This document shows, one piece after another, positions 51,670 to 63,857 of a stretch of 64,000 nt of DNA (the first letter of the stretch is position 1; the number at the start of each line of letters is the position of its first letter). Below the pieces are notes generated by a model. That model did no database searches and was not told the origin of the DNA. It was given only the letters and a program-made list of their open reading frames with translations. The position numbers and the translations under genes are program-made. This DNA comes from Plasmodiophora brassicae (taxonomy: Eukaryota; Endomyxa: Phytomyxea; Phytomyxea; Plasmodiophorida): positions 1,240,001 through 1,304,000 of the forward strand of contig CP145418.1 of assembly GCA_036867785.1 (NCBI GenBank), written 5' to 3'.

Positions 51670-54600
51670 AGCTTTCGCCCACGCCGGTGGCGGCAGTATG
51701 GGACCTGTGGACGACATCGCGCCTCCGGCCGACGGATGCCGTGTCGGCGTGAATCAGTCGCCGACTCCGTGTTGCGCTGCGACTGACGACGCTGACGATG
51801 CAGCCGATCGCCCACGTCCCCTGCCAATCGCCGACGATCCGACGACCAAGCCGGTGGTCGACGCCGCCCACTACATCGCCGTACACGGCTTCCCGATACG
51901 CCACGATGTTCACCATCGCACCTCGCCGATCGCCGACGACCTGTCGCGACCGCGTGCCCTGCCAGTGTCTGCGCCGTAAGCCGTTGCACCTCGAGGACAG
52001 GTACGAGTCATCGTTTGTTGCACAGTGTCCCAGGCCCTCTGACGCGTTCGACACCGCCCTTATGCAGTCTCATGCCGTCGAGTCGGACCAGGTCCAACAT
52101 GACCCCGGCGTGGTGGCTTCCGACGCTTGGAACAATTGGTCATGCACGCCCCATGCCCGGCACCATGCGTTGATAGCGGGCTAACCAGTCGATGTCGTCG
52201 CCGGCCTCCCTGTCTGCGTGTCGAGCGGTGCCTGCCTGCTGCGTTGTGTTCGTCCTCGCGTCTCTCGAGTCGTCGACGTCCCGAGGCGCCTGCTCGCTGT
52301 TCCTGCGATCGACTGTGACGTAATCGATGCATCCCACTGGACGTATGCCAACGCGCCCAACACGTCTGGACGACGCCATGCTCCGGTACGGACCGCTGTC
52401 TAATGCAAATGATCACGGCCTCACACGTTCTGCACAGGACACTGCCGTCGCCAGTTACGACGCTGCCGGTCGTCAATGCCGCCCACTACATCGCGATATT
52501 CGACTAAGTTCGCGTCTGCAGGCTGCGGGTCCCCAACGACCCGTCGTGCTGCTCGCCGTGCTTACGTCCGCGTCGAAGTCACCGCCGAGCACCGACATGG
52601 GCCAACGGGATCACCTGCAACGCGACCATAAGGGGGCCTGCTGGGCTTCTGTGCATCTCCTGGTCAGGAGCGTGTCGTTGCCAAGATGCCCCATCGCCTG
52701 ATACGGCTGCCTGCCCTGCTTGCGTCCGCGCCGACGTCGTTGCGACCGGGCCAACACATCGTCTACTAGGACAGCGGAACGTGATCATCTTCCTTAAGCG
52801 CGCCCAATATCTCTGGGTGCGGTTCCAGGACAGGTATAGTTTCTCGGCTGATGCGATATGACCTTCGCCTCTGACATGTGATGAACAGGCTAAGCCAGCT
52901 GCCGTGGGACGTCGCTTGTCCATCATGGGAGCCTTCAAGCAGCCGTGGTTCTGCCAAATTGTCATTCTGCTCCACACGTGACGCGGTCGACTGCCCCACC
53001 CTAGCCGCCGGATGCAATTCGCCGTCTGCCCTGAACCGTCCTGCGAGGCCGGGCCCCGCATGCAAGTGCGTCGCCGCCTCCCCCATCTGCCTGGTCCGCT
53101 GCGTCTGCCAACTCTGCTGGTTGCCCAGCAGGGTAGCGGTGCCCAGCGCCCGTTGCTGCCGGAAGCCTCGCGGACACCTGACTTCCGACGACGATCGTCC
53201 AGCATCCCTGACGCTATATCCCGATAACCGTGAACGTTGAATACATGCTGCACCTGTTGACATGCGCGTACACCCACATGTGAAGTGCTTCCTGGCGTCA
53301 ACTGGCGCGTCCGGCAGAGTCCGCTGCAGTCGTTGTAGGGCAGGGTGCCCGTCGCCGAACGAGAGCGGCGACGCTGCGTGCGCCTGCGTGACGAGCATGG
53401 CCGATCAGTCCAATGCAACGCGCACGCACGACAGTTGGATGCGCCCAGTCAACGCGCATCGTGGCGCCCACTTCTGCACACACGTGCCTAGATGCGCCCA
53501 CGGGCCGAGTCGAACGTCTCAGATGAATCGACATGCCACGACGACGTCCCGCTGCCAGATTACGTACTGCAATGGATGCCAGCGGCATTGACTGTCGACC
53601 TCTGTCGTGGAGTGCCCTGGATTGTCACCATTGTTGACAGAGAGACCAGCACAGTGCAATGTCCCCGCCCCCGTTGTCAGACGTTGCCCTTTCAAGGACG
53701 TGACGTAATGTGATCGGAGGGTACTTACTCGACATTAAACGAGGCGAGATCGTACGTACTGATCGAGTTCCGTGTCGGTACATGGTTTTCCAATGGACGC
53801 TGGCCTCGGCGAAAGTCCAGCAGGGCGCCCCACTCCGTACTAGCTGCGTGGTCGTCGACGACCCGGCTACGCTGCCAACGTCGTCCACTACATCGCCGTA
53901 CACGGTTCAACGGGTGTTCTTCGCCGTCGCACATCGCGGGTCCCCGTCGACATGCCGTGCCTTCCCGTCCTGCTTGCGTCCCCGCCGACATCTCCGCCGA
54001 CCCGATCGGCAAGGGCCAAGGCGTCCCCTACGAAGGCAACGCATCCTGCTGCCGCACAGTATCTCTGGATCTACTATATCCAGAACAGGTAAGTCGTATC
54101 GTGTATGACAGGCGGCCATGGGCTCAGACATGTGATGAACAGGAGACTGCATCCGTATGGCGGGCGTTGCCAGCGTTGCGGCCACCTGCTCCACACCTGG
54201 GGCTATCGCATGTCGCGAATCCCCGACGACACGTCCACGCCGACGTCGCCGCCGACCATATCGGCACGTGTAAAACGCATCCCCGGGGAAGGCAATGCAA
54301 CCTGCTGCTGGTGTGTCAACGCGCTCAGTACCTCTGGATGAAGTATATCCAGAACAGGTACGCCGTAGCGCGTATGACCAGCGACCATGACCTCTGACAT
54401 GTGATGGACAGGAGACGGCAGCCGTAGCTGTACCGCATCGTCAGGCTTGCGACCACCTGGTCCCACGCCTGAGGCGACGCCTACCCCCTGTCGATCGCTG
54501 CGGTTGGTCGTTCGCGTCCCTGCCATAAACCCGTCATTCCATGTCGGCCACAGCGAGCAAGGGCGCCGCCAGCGCCACCGTCCGCAAGCCCAGCTGCGCA

Positions 54601-54990
54601 TGCCTACGCTGCTGGTTGCCCAACGTCCATTTCTACCGGCCGCCACGCGAACGCCTGCTATCTTTGATGACGATCGCCACCATCCCGGCCGGCGTATCGC
54701 GGCAACCAGGACCGTTCAATACAGGCAGAACCAGTTGTCACGCGTGTACACCGGCCATGCATGGCTTCCTGGCGTCAGCTGGTGCCGACCAGAGCAGGGC
54801 GGGACGCCGTCCGTCCCCAGCGTGTTCATCGACGTTGCGCCCGTCCCTTCATGTCGACGCATATGAAACCCATCCCATGACGTTGCCATGCCTGGTTAGG
54901 CCAAGCAATGCCTACCCTTACAATCGACCATCGACGCTCTCGATGCTGCACCTCAAACAGACCCGTCCCGTGTGTTAAGTTACAAATACA
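51670..54990. repeat. Degenerate dispersed/tandem repeat region, left part
   Basis: Several motifs recur in diverged form. One is gacgctgcca...gtcgtccactacatcgccgtacacgg (about 51790-51900, 52450-52500, 53865-53910). One is ctctggatctactatatcca...gaacaggta (about 52800, 54060, 54330). One is ctgacatgtgatgaacagg (about 52870, 54125, 54398). A block around 53100-53300 resembles 54590-54790, including cttcctggcgtcaact/gctgg. The spacing suggests duplicated units of about 0.3 and 1.5 kb that have decayed. No intact gene is supported inside. Whether this is an old mobile element or a dead gene family cannot be told. Confidence 0.6.
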
Positions 54991-54993
54991 AGT

Positions 54994-55890
54994 TTATGAA
55001 CGGATACCATTGCATCTGTAGAAGAGCAGCCTGTAGACGCGCTTGTGGAGCAGGCTAGCCACTTGGGACTCTCCATACCGCACTAGGCGATTGGTGTCGC
55101 AGAAGACCCAGGAACCACCGGGTTGCTTGACCCAGGATATATAATGCCCTTCATCGTGCCCAGCCAATTGGGTGTCACTACCCTGGTAATCGACCAGGCC
55201 AACGAGATCGAAGTACACGCTCTGCCAGTCTGAAACGTCACTTCTGGCACCACGTCCTGCCCACAGGAGATATCAGACATCCAAGAGATCCACCCATCAT
55301 CATCGCTTGATGTCCTGCACCTACCACCGTGGTCCTACGACGCGCCATGCTGATCTGCGCTCCGTCAGGGCCGGGTTGCTGGACGATCTCCATCGGATCC
55401 TGCCGAACAATCAACAGTGACCCCGGCGTTGGACTCCTGGCCATGTGGCGGAACGTTGTCGACCGGTGCTCGACATCGTGACCAGGTTGGCAGGGAACGT
55501 TGGAGGTGCACCTCCTGGTGATCGTCTCCGACTGCTCCCCGACCAGAACCGTTGAGAGTTTGACTCGCCGGTGGCAGCCCTGCAGCATGACGACGGGCTG
55601 CTGACAAGGCGGGCGCGACGAGGCATGGCCGCAGGTGGCACACGTATCAACCACGTGTTCGACGAACTCGACGAGACTGCCAACAATCGGCTGTCCATCA
55701 GCGCCGACCATACATACGCCTCCATCTGCGATAGCAGTTCCAGGACGAAGTCGTCTGCGTCGTGCTGTTGTCCGGCAGGAAACGACCGTGTCGCCCGGTC
55801 GGCGTTGCCCAGGCTGCTGATGAGCTCAACGAGCGCGTACGACGCCACGTTCGCATCCAGGCGGGGGTTCATCACCTGGTTGAGTTGACG
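54994..55890 (-). pseudogene. Ubiquitin-specific protease pseudogene (copy of the 58.1-59.4 kb gene)
   Basis: Successive frames match the neighbouring USP: NPRLDANVASYALVELI with QQHDADDFVLELL, then VEFVEHVVDTCATCGH...RQDPMEIVQQPGPDGAQIS, then GHDEGHYISWVKQPGG and LLHKRVYRLLFYRC. At least two and probably three frame changes (near 55700, 55300 and 55230) break it, and no plausible introns sit there. The 5' part with the Cys box is missing; similarity stops just before a G20 run. It keeps the His-box and C-terminal sequence, so it decayed recently or was truncated on duplication. Confidence 0.8.
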
Positions 55891-58112
55891 GTGTGAACAC
55901 GGTGTCCGATACCTTTAGGGAATGATTTGGGGGGGGGGGGGGGGGGGGTCCAAAATGGACCAGGCAAACTCCGCTTCGGAACCAGTGGGAGAATCGAAAT
56001 CGTGCAGGATCACGTTCGCGAGTGGCCCCTGTATATGTACACTGTCTGGCAAACTCGGACGTCAGCCAGACAATTCGGGCCGTGTGCGGCCGGCGAACGT
56101 CGGCATAACAGAGAATGTCGGATTCTATTCTGCTGATGTGTATCGAGCGTGCCGCAGACCGCGTCCAGTTCTGTTGCAGGGCACGACATCGGTCGGGTTA
56201 CTGTCGCTTGTGTTTATGGTGTGTATGCGGATGGATGGCGATATACGTCTGTGTTCGATGCTATCCCCAGGACAAGTACGATGGGCGTAGACACACCCAT
56301 CGATTGAAGGTGGGCCTTGCCAGTCAACGTCAAGGCAGCCGCCGACTCCGTGGCGGGCGTCGTCGGGGCGACTGACGACCCGACGACGTCAACACTGCCG
56401 GCCGATGACCCTGTGTATTCGACATCCCTTGTCGTCGACGCCCTGTCGCGCCTCCCTGCCCTGCCTCCGTCCGCGCCGACGTCGCCCCCCGACATCCAAC
56501 TGCACGGGCCAATTGATTCCCTACGATCGCAACACGTCATGCAGGGCGTCTACTGACACGCCTGCCGTCGTCAGGCCAGAATCAGCACCTGCAGCAAGCA
56601 GTCGTCCTGCCGATGAACCTGCTCTTCTGCGACGTGTTGGCCCATTAACCTGTTGTTTCTGCTGACATCCGGCCTGGTATCCTGACAAATCCTGCCGAAA
56701 TCAGTGTCACCGTTGATGGTAAAGGATGATATGACAGGTGTATCCCTTGTCTTGGTTACGCAAAAAACTCCTGAGACCTCCCAAAAACAGCCGCGTTGTT
56801 TTTTGCTGGCGGCCCCGGTGGCGTGCGGCGGTGCGGCGTGCGGTCGCCTGGGCGGATGCGCTATACACCATGGAGCGTGCGCCGTCCTCCGACGCCTCCT
56901 ACACGAGGTCGCGATGCGCATGCCCGTTGGAGGGCGGTATACGGCACAGACGTGGAGTCCTCTCAACGTGAAGCAGGCGCCGACTCCATGGTGGGCGTCG
57001 CCCGCGACTGACTACTCGACGACGCTGCCGGTCGCCAACGCCGCCTACTGCATCGTCGTCCACGCCCGCCGGATATGCTGTTGTGTTCAGCCTCGCACGT
57101 CGCAGGACGCCGACACCCTGACGCGCCTGTCTGCCGTGCCTGCACCCGCTGCGACGTCGCCGCAGATGGGCAGCACGGCCCAATGGACTCACGACGACCA
57201 TATCGCGTCCTGCTGGACGCCTGCCGGCGTGCCCGATCTGTCTGTGTGAACGCCCTGCAGTTGCAGCACTGGTACGTGTCGTCGTCTGATGCACAGGCGT
57301 GCAGGCCCTCTAACACGCTGGACAGGACGCACCTGCTGGCTGTCGCCTGCCGTCGTCCGTCCAGCATGAGCACCTGCCGGGTAGCTGTCATCGTGTCTTG
57401 GCGGGGCTGGTCCAGCATCGCGCCGGCATGCTCCTCAGCTGAGGCGGCGCGCTGGACGTTCGCCGATCGTTGCAATCGGTCGCGCGCGCCGCTGTCGTGC
57501 ACCATGCGTTGATGGCGGACCGAGCAACCAAAGGTCTTCTCGCCGATGTCCCCGTCGGCCTGTCGAGCGGCACCTGCCTGCCCTGCAGGTCTTCCAGCAG
57601 GCAGGTGGCGCCCAGTGTCCGTTGCCGTTGATCGACATGCGCACGCCTATCTGCCGTCGACCACCCGCCGCCGGCGTATCGCCTCACCCAGATCACTACA
57701 AGCAGATTAGGTCGACACGCGCGAACGCCGGCCCTGCAGGTCGTCCTGGCGTCAGGCGGCGCCGGACGGCATCCTTTGCTGAAGTGGCCGGCGGTCGACA
57801 GCGCCGACGTCGTCCCTGCATGCGTGTCAAGCATGGCAGGTCAGACCAGACGAGCGATGCAGGCGTTTCGGGTGTCGCAGCATGCACGTGAGGCAGGTGA
57901 TTGCGCTCGACTCCAAGCAAACGCGGTTCAGTACGTGTCAGAGCGGTCCTACTTCATTATCCCTGAGTTGTACTGCAGCGTGCGGCCTGGCAAGAAGGCG
58001 TGAGGTACAACTTCTCAACAACGCAAACGAATACAACGTCTTTTACGGATCATATGTTCCACCATTCTTTCTACTGCATGGCCAGGCAGATGAACTCGAC
58101 GATGGACAAGCT
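55891..58112. repeat. Degenerate repeat region, right part
   Basis: This continues the decayed motifs of the left part, for example ctcgacgacgctgccggtcgccaacgcc-type sequence near 57015. The block ggtggcgcccagtgtccgttgcc (57604) resembles sequences near 53140. No gene supported. A G20 run lies at its left end. Confidence 0.5.
55929..55948. repeat. Homopolymer of 20 G
   Basis: An uninterrupted G run lies directly upstream of the point where the USP pseudogene loses similarity to its paralogue. Confidence 0.95.
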
Positions 58113-59393
58113 TTATTGCCTTCGCAGTGCGAAGCACCTGTAGAACAGGAGTCGGTAGACCCGCTTGCTGAGCAAGTCGGCGACGTGCGCGTCGGAATAC
58201 CCTTGCACGCGACTGGTGTCGCAGAACGCCCAGCCACCACGTGCCTGCTTCACCCAGGACACGTAATGGCCTTCGTCGTGTCCAGCGACGTGGGCATTAC
58301 CCCAGTGGTCGACAAGGCCGACCAACTGGAAATACGCATCTCCAACTTGGAAGACCGCCTGTGGCACCACATCCTGCTCAAAGAAGAAATCAGATATGCC
58401 CAGGTTTCCATCCATCATCGTTGTCGGGCCGGCACGTACCACCGCTGTCTTGCGCCGCGCCATACTGATGGTCTGACCATCGAGACCTGGCTCCTGGACG
58501 ATTTCGATGGGATCCTGCCGCACCAGCATCACTTGGCCTTCCTCGACCTTGCCCTTCAACTGACGAACCGTCGTGCTTCGGTGCTCCACGTCCTGCCCGC
58601 GATTGCACGGCCGTTCAGCAGTGCACCTCCTGGCGATCGTCGTAGTGTGCTCTAGGAGTAACGCGTCGGCGAGGGACGTTCGGCCGTGCGAACCACCCAG
58701 CATAACAACCGGGAGCTCGCAGGGCGGACGCCTAGTGACATGGCCGCAGGTCTTGCACGCGTCGACGACATGCTCGACAAAGCCAATGATCGCTCTTTCG
58801 ATCGGATGACCTAGGGCCCCGACAACCTCGTACGCCTGCATCTGCTGCAGCAGCTCCAGCGCGAAGTCGTCGGCATCGTGCTGTTGCCCGGGATCGAACG
58901 ACCTCGTCGCCCGGTCAGCGTCGCTGATGGCCTTGATGAGGTCAACCAGGATGTCGGACGCCGCGTTCAGATCCAGACGAGGGTTCATGACCTTATTGTA
59001 CAGGTCAATCCAGGGCGCGGGGCCGGAGACACGTTCCCAGCCCGGCAATGACCGCAAGATCTGCACCGGTGCAATCGCGTAGCAAATAGATCGGCAAACG
59101 CCTGCCGCATCATTGTTCGATATGCCCGCTGGCAGTAACGACCCAGCGTCACGCTCCTAAATGTCAATTTCAGCGCCGACTATGACAATTATGCAGTATA
59201 CCACACCTGTGAAGGACTTTGTTCTTCTTTCACCGGTTCGCGGTTGACGCCTTGGGCGGGCCGGCTCGCACGTCCGCCAGGTGTACGTTCGGGTGCCTAT
59301 GGTCAATGCGAGCGTGTTAGATGTTATCTTCGCCTGAGTACCGGCGATGTCAGTTTCGAACCAGTTTTGGCGCTGTGAAACGGCGGTTCGCAT
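58113..59393 (-). CDS. Ubiquitin-specific protease (USP/UCH peptidase C19)
   Basis: Exons 59393-59205 and 59156-58113 (48-bp intron) give 410 residues. The Cys box is divergent but recognisable: NNDAAGVCRSICYAIAPVQI with candidate nucleophile Cys88, preceded by Asn77/78. It continues QILRSLPGW and QQHDADDFALELLQQM. A CxxC zinc-ribbon site is present (DACKTCGH). The His box is VAGHDEGHYVSWVKQ with His360 and candidate Asp376 in WAFCDTSRV. The end KRVYRLLFYRC is typical of USPs. It should cleave ubiquitin from proteins; substrates are unknown. It is short for a USP and has no extra targeting domain. A broken relative lies 2.2 kb away. Confidence 0.8.
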
Positions 59394-59842
59394 GTCCAGT
59401 CTGTGCCTACAGCAGGCGGACGGTCAGTAACGCAGTCGAGGCGGGGTACAAGGAATGCCAACCGAAGCAGGCGGCATGGTGCGCGTGTTAGGAGGGTCCT
59501 TGATCACAGTCGTCGACGTAACCGGCAGAGGCCTCTGCAACGTTCCGCCAGTTCAGTCTACATCCCGCTGGCATCACAATATAGCAACTGACCACAGGGC
59601 GTGTCGTCGTGCCACACAACTTTCGGCGCTTCGCACCCTGATGGCTTCGTTTCTTCTGTGGCACACATCCATCGTCAGTCTGCAAACGGCGTCCAACGCT
59701 GTCAACCTGGCTTTCGCGCGACGTCGACTGGCACAGCTCGCTGGTGTCCCTTGACGAGTCATCGCTGTCGTCTTCCGAGCTGGACATCGAGAGGGCGTCT
59801 GCAGCGGCCTGTTGGGAACGCAGTCAGTACAGTAATCCGTGA
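59394..59842. other. Intergenic region, no gene seen
   Basis: About 450 bp between the USP start and the stop of the large orphan gene. No exon supported. Confidence 0.45.
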
Positions 59843-62800
59843 TCAGCAAAGCAGCCAGCGACGAACGATTCGCCTGCGTTTGACTGCTGCGCGGCTCTGC
59901 AGGGTAACGGCGCGTCGACTGCTCCTCGTTCGACGCGTAGGTCCATCGCCGTCGGCAGCAGCGTCGTCGTCAACGGCCTCGTCAGCCTGGTCGGCTCGGT
60001 TCCCCCGGCGCTGGCGAATGGCGGCGACGTACGCGCCCACCATATCGTCGACGATGCCGCGAAACCTCGACGACGTCGCCTCTGCCATCGGCCTTGGTCG
60101 TGAGTCCAGGATCACCAGCTCGAAGGCGTTGACGAAATAGGCATGTGCGTGCCTCGAGCTCAGGCCGATCTCGACGAGCGTGCGCCCCACAGCGCCGATC
60201 AGCGCGAGAGCGTGCTTGTAGGGGCGCCAATCGATGCGTGCAGCGCCGAACATCTCCAGTAAGTCGTCGACGACGAGGACATGCTCAGCGGGGTCACGAA
60301 CGGCGTCGTTTCGACCGGCGCCGACATACGTCAGCACGCCGGGGCCCAGCGCGCGTGCGTGATACACGAGAATCAGGATTTTTTCCGCCGTCGACCAAGT
60401 CGACAGGTCGACGGGAGACGGCCACCTGTCCTTGACGCCCTTGACAGCGGCGTGCACCTGCGTCGACATTGTCCTGTGGCCCTTGGACAAATGCACGACC
60501 GCGTCGACGCCCGCTGCCTGGACTAGCAGGCCGTTGTGCGGGTCGGCCAGGAACGAGCCCCAGTCGATCTTGGTGCAGGCGCCCCGCGCGTCCGGCGACG
60601 AGTGCAGGACGCCCTGGATGAGGGCCAGCGCCTCCCATAGCCAGTGCCGCTTCTTGCTCCCCTGGTTTGCCGACGGGAGGGGTACGTCGCGCCAACTCTT
60701 GCACGCATCAAACAGCGTGACTGACCGTGGTGCCAGCGGCAACGTGCTCAGAGTCATCGGGTCAGACGACGCTGGCAGACGCACCACAGCCGATCGATCA
60801 TGCAATGGCGGGACAATCATGACGACGTGCGCCAATACGGCCAGAAAACGCGACGACGGCGCCCAGCGTCCATCGGGGCGAGCACGCATCGCTCGACGCT
60901 GAGCGACGGTCTTGGTCGCAGACCCCATCAGATCGGACACATACTCATCGGTGATTTCGTCAGGAGGCGGGTCGACCAGGGCGACGAACGGATGGATGAC
61001 GCGTCCCGACCAGCGGAGCAACAGCGTCACGTGGATGCCATCACGTCCCTGACGGTCCCTGGTTCTCTTGACGCGCTCCACCAACGCTTTCGTCACGTTG
61101 TAATCGTCGTATCGTGATTCGGGTATGATGGACATCACGTCGCGCCACAGGGCCCGGTGTGGCAACCGTTCGACGCCCGGCGACATCCAATTCGTTGCGA
61201 TCCAGTTGGAAAAACTAACGGTTGGCAGCGACGACAGCGACGGATCGAGCGTCGATCCACGCCTGCCCAGGCGGTACAGGGCGTCCAGCGACCGCATGAA
61301 ACCCGCGAACAGGTAATCGTGCTCCTGGTCCAGGTCCGGTCGATCCAGAGCATGCCATACCCCGGGCGCCAAAATCTTCCTCTTCGCCAACTGATCGTAC
61401 GTATACGCAGCTTCAGTCTGCAGAAGGTTCAGAGCAATGGCGTCCGGCGTCAGCATTGAGCTCAGCCCTGATGAGATGACCAGGAACCACGACTGGACCA
61501 GGTAGTGGAGCGCATGCCGGTTTCCTCTGACGGAGATCCGCAGGACTGTCGACATCATGTCGACGTAGTCGAGGCTCTGAATGAAATTCATAAACTCGCC
61601 CTTGTTGATGACCAGGGCAAGCGGATCCATGTACGTGTCGTCGACGAAGAAGCGGCCAAACTGCAGAGACGAAGACACGTAGTCGAGAGGCGACCCGTTC
61701 GACAGCCACGGCCCGACATTGCTGTCCGGCGTGGCCCGGTGGTAGAACCGACCTGGGTTGATGGACGAGCCGTCAAAAACCGCATTGAAACAGTCTTCGA
61801 AGATCTGCAGCGCGTTCAGCGACCGCCGATCGATGTTGGACACGAAAGGAGACCGGCGACCGCGCTCCAGCCGGCGAAACATCGCGCGGTACATCTTGCG
61901 AGGGAACACGACATACTGCTCTAGTTTCCGCCGGAGATGTGCCCAGACGGCTTCCGCGTCCAGCAGCAGGAACGTGGCATCGTCGTTGAACCCATCGGCC
62001 TCCTGCCACATGCTGTTGAAGCACGCATGGCGCATGGTCAGGTTAGCGACGTACTCAACGCGGTGCACGACAGGAACGCGTTCGGCGGCCATCTGGCGAC
62101 AGAATCGGATACGCTTCCGCATCGCGTCCCTCACCGGATTCAACGCCCGCTTTACGTCTTCCTTCTTGACCGGGCCGTACTTCCTAAGCGCGGCGGGCAA
62201 CCCAGCGATCGACTTCCGGACCTTGCCCTTCTCGAACGTAGCGCGGACGGCCGCGTTCAGGGTACCGATGTGGGCAAAGCGGACGGGGTCCACCAGAACG
62301 CGCCCACGATCCCGCGTGCGCTGCGACACGGTCGCGTTGTAGCACGAGCGCGCGGATGCCATAACGGAACTGCAACGTGACTTGCATCCACCGAACCCGG
62401 CGACCTCCCCGACCGGATAGTACGAGCTCTTGCGTGGCGCGATGCCACAGCCGACGTCCAGATCTCGCAGCGCTGAGTAGTCGCGGCAGACGGCAACGGC
62501 TGTGTTGTCGGGGAAGGGTTCGGCCGACACGTTGGACCCGATGTCGAAGCGCGCGCAGTCCATTAACGTTGACGGCCAGAACGTTCGCAAGTAGCGGCGC
62601 ACCTCGAGAACGTCGGCGACACACGTCATTTTCATCAACGAGCGCACACCTAGCGCTTGCATCAACACCATGATGGAGCCGTCAAGCTCATCCTCAAGAG
62701 CCTCCAGGACAGCGCGGGCGGACGAAGGTGGCATAACCACGGGGCGGCGGTGGGCCCCAAACTGGTTAAGGTAGTCGTTGATCTCGTCCGGCAGATCTGC

Positions 62801-63857
62801 TTGGCAGGCACTGAACGCAGCGGAAACCGCCCTGGAGCAGTGCTGCTTGAGGGAACGATGCGTCCAACGGGGTGCGGCAGCGATTAAGAAGATCGAGACA
62901 TTTGCCATGGGATGGCAGGCAGTCAACCTGACCCAACAGGAATCGCGGCAACTGCGCCACTGACCGCGACGCCTTCTCGTCGTCTCGCTGCACACGCAGA
63001 TCGTGTACCGAGCTTCCCGTATCCGACTGACGTGCACGGTAGTTCCCGTACCTCTGCATCATGTGCAGGAAGGCAAACGATTTGGCTTCGTGCACAGGAA
63101 AGTGCTGCAGCCAGGTCCCGATCGAAGTCGTGATTGCTTGCAAAGAGTCGACGTCAAACACCGGCCGCAATCGCGGGCGACCCCCGTGAGCGTCTGAGGC
63201 GCGACGCGCCTCATCCGCCAGATCGAAGCGGAACCGGCCGCAGAAGGCCTCTTTCCTGGGGGATCCGAAGACATCCCAGAAGCGTTCGCCGGCGAATTCG
63301 TCGAGGTGTATGACCTCAAACGTGGACAGATCCATTGCTGGTGCACTAGCACAGGGCGGCGTCGACTGGCGGACGAGGTGGTCTACGGAGGGGTCGATGC
63401 GTTCGTCATCGCTTCCGTCGACATTGCTGGGGTCAGGGACGTCGCCGTCATCCATCGAATACGAAGAGTCAGAATCAGTTTCGACGTCGTCCCCGATTGC
63501 GTCGCCTGGGTCAGGGTCATCGCACTCGGAGTCTCCCACCGGATCCTCGCAATCATCACCGACTTCGTCACGCTCAGCGGCTTCGTGTGCATCCCTGATA
63601 CGCTCCAGGTATTCTATTGTGCGGTCGTCCTCGTCCCCGTGTTCGACTGGATCTTTGTGCCCGGTGCACTCCTGCTTAGGCTGGCCATGTCCGTCGCAGA
63701 CCATTATCATCGGGGCCGGCGCCCTTTCACAACTGACACGTACCGCTGACGACGGCAGTACTTCGAGCCAGAGCATCGGCGAGCTGTTCCGCAGGTGCAT
63801 CAGGGGTAGCGCTATTGTAGACAGTACCGCCAAAGCTGCCACTCGTTTGACCGGCAA
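59843..63857 (-). CDS. Very large orphan protein (about 1250-1300 residues)
   Basis: Two long minus-strand frames, 63857 to about 62900 and about 62960 to 59843, must be joined by an intron or a frameshift between roughly 62850 and 62960. The precise junction was not settled. The N terminus has a hydrophobic segment (VAALAVLSTIALPLMHL), but no ATG precedes it, so an upstream exon is likely or the start is internal. An acidic region follows (GDAIGDDVETDSDSSYSMDD), then a long folded region without any recognised family (for example WATNWMSP-like and RFDIGSNVSAEPFPD patches). The C terminus is very basic (RRTRSSRRAVTL, VKRRRIVRRWL) and could be a nuclear signal. Uninterrupted length and even composition support a real gene. 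Confidence 0.6.

Noticed and set aside
51670-57900. CRISPR-like array
   Set aside because: Repeats are long, degenerate and irregularly spaced, and the genome is eukaryotic.
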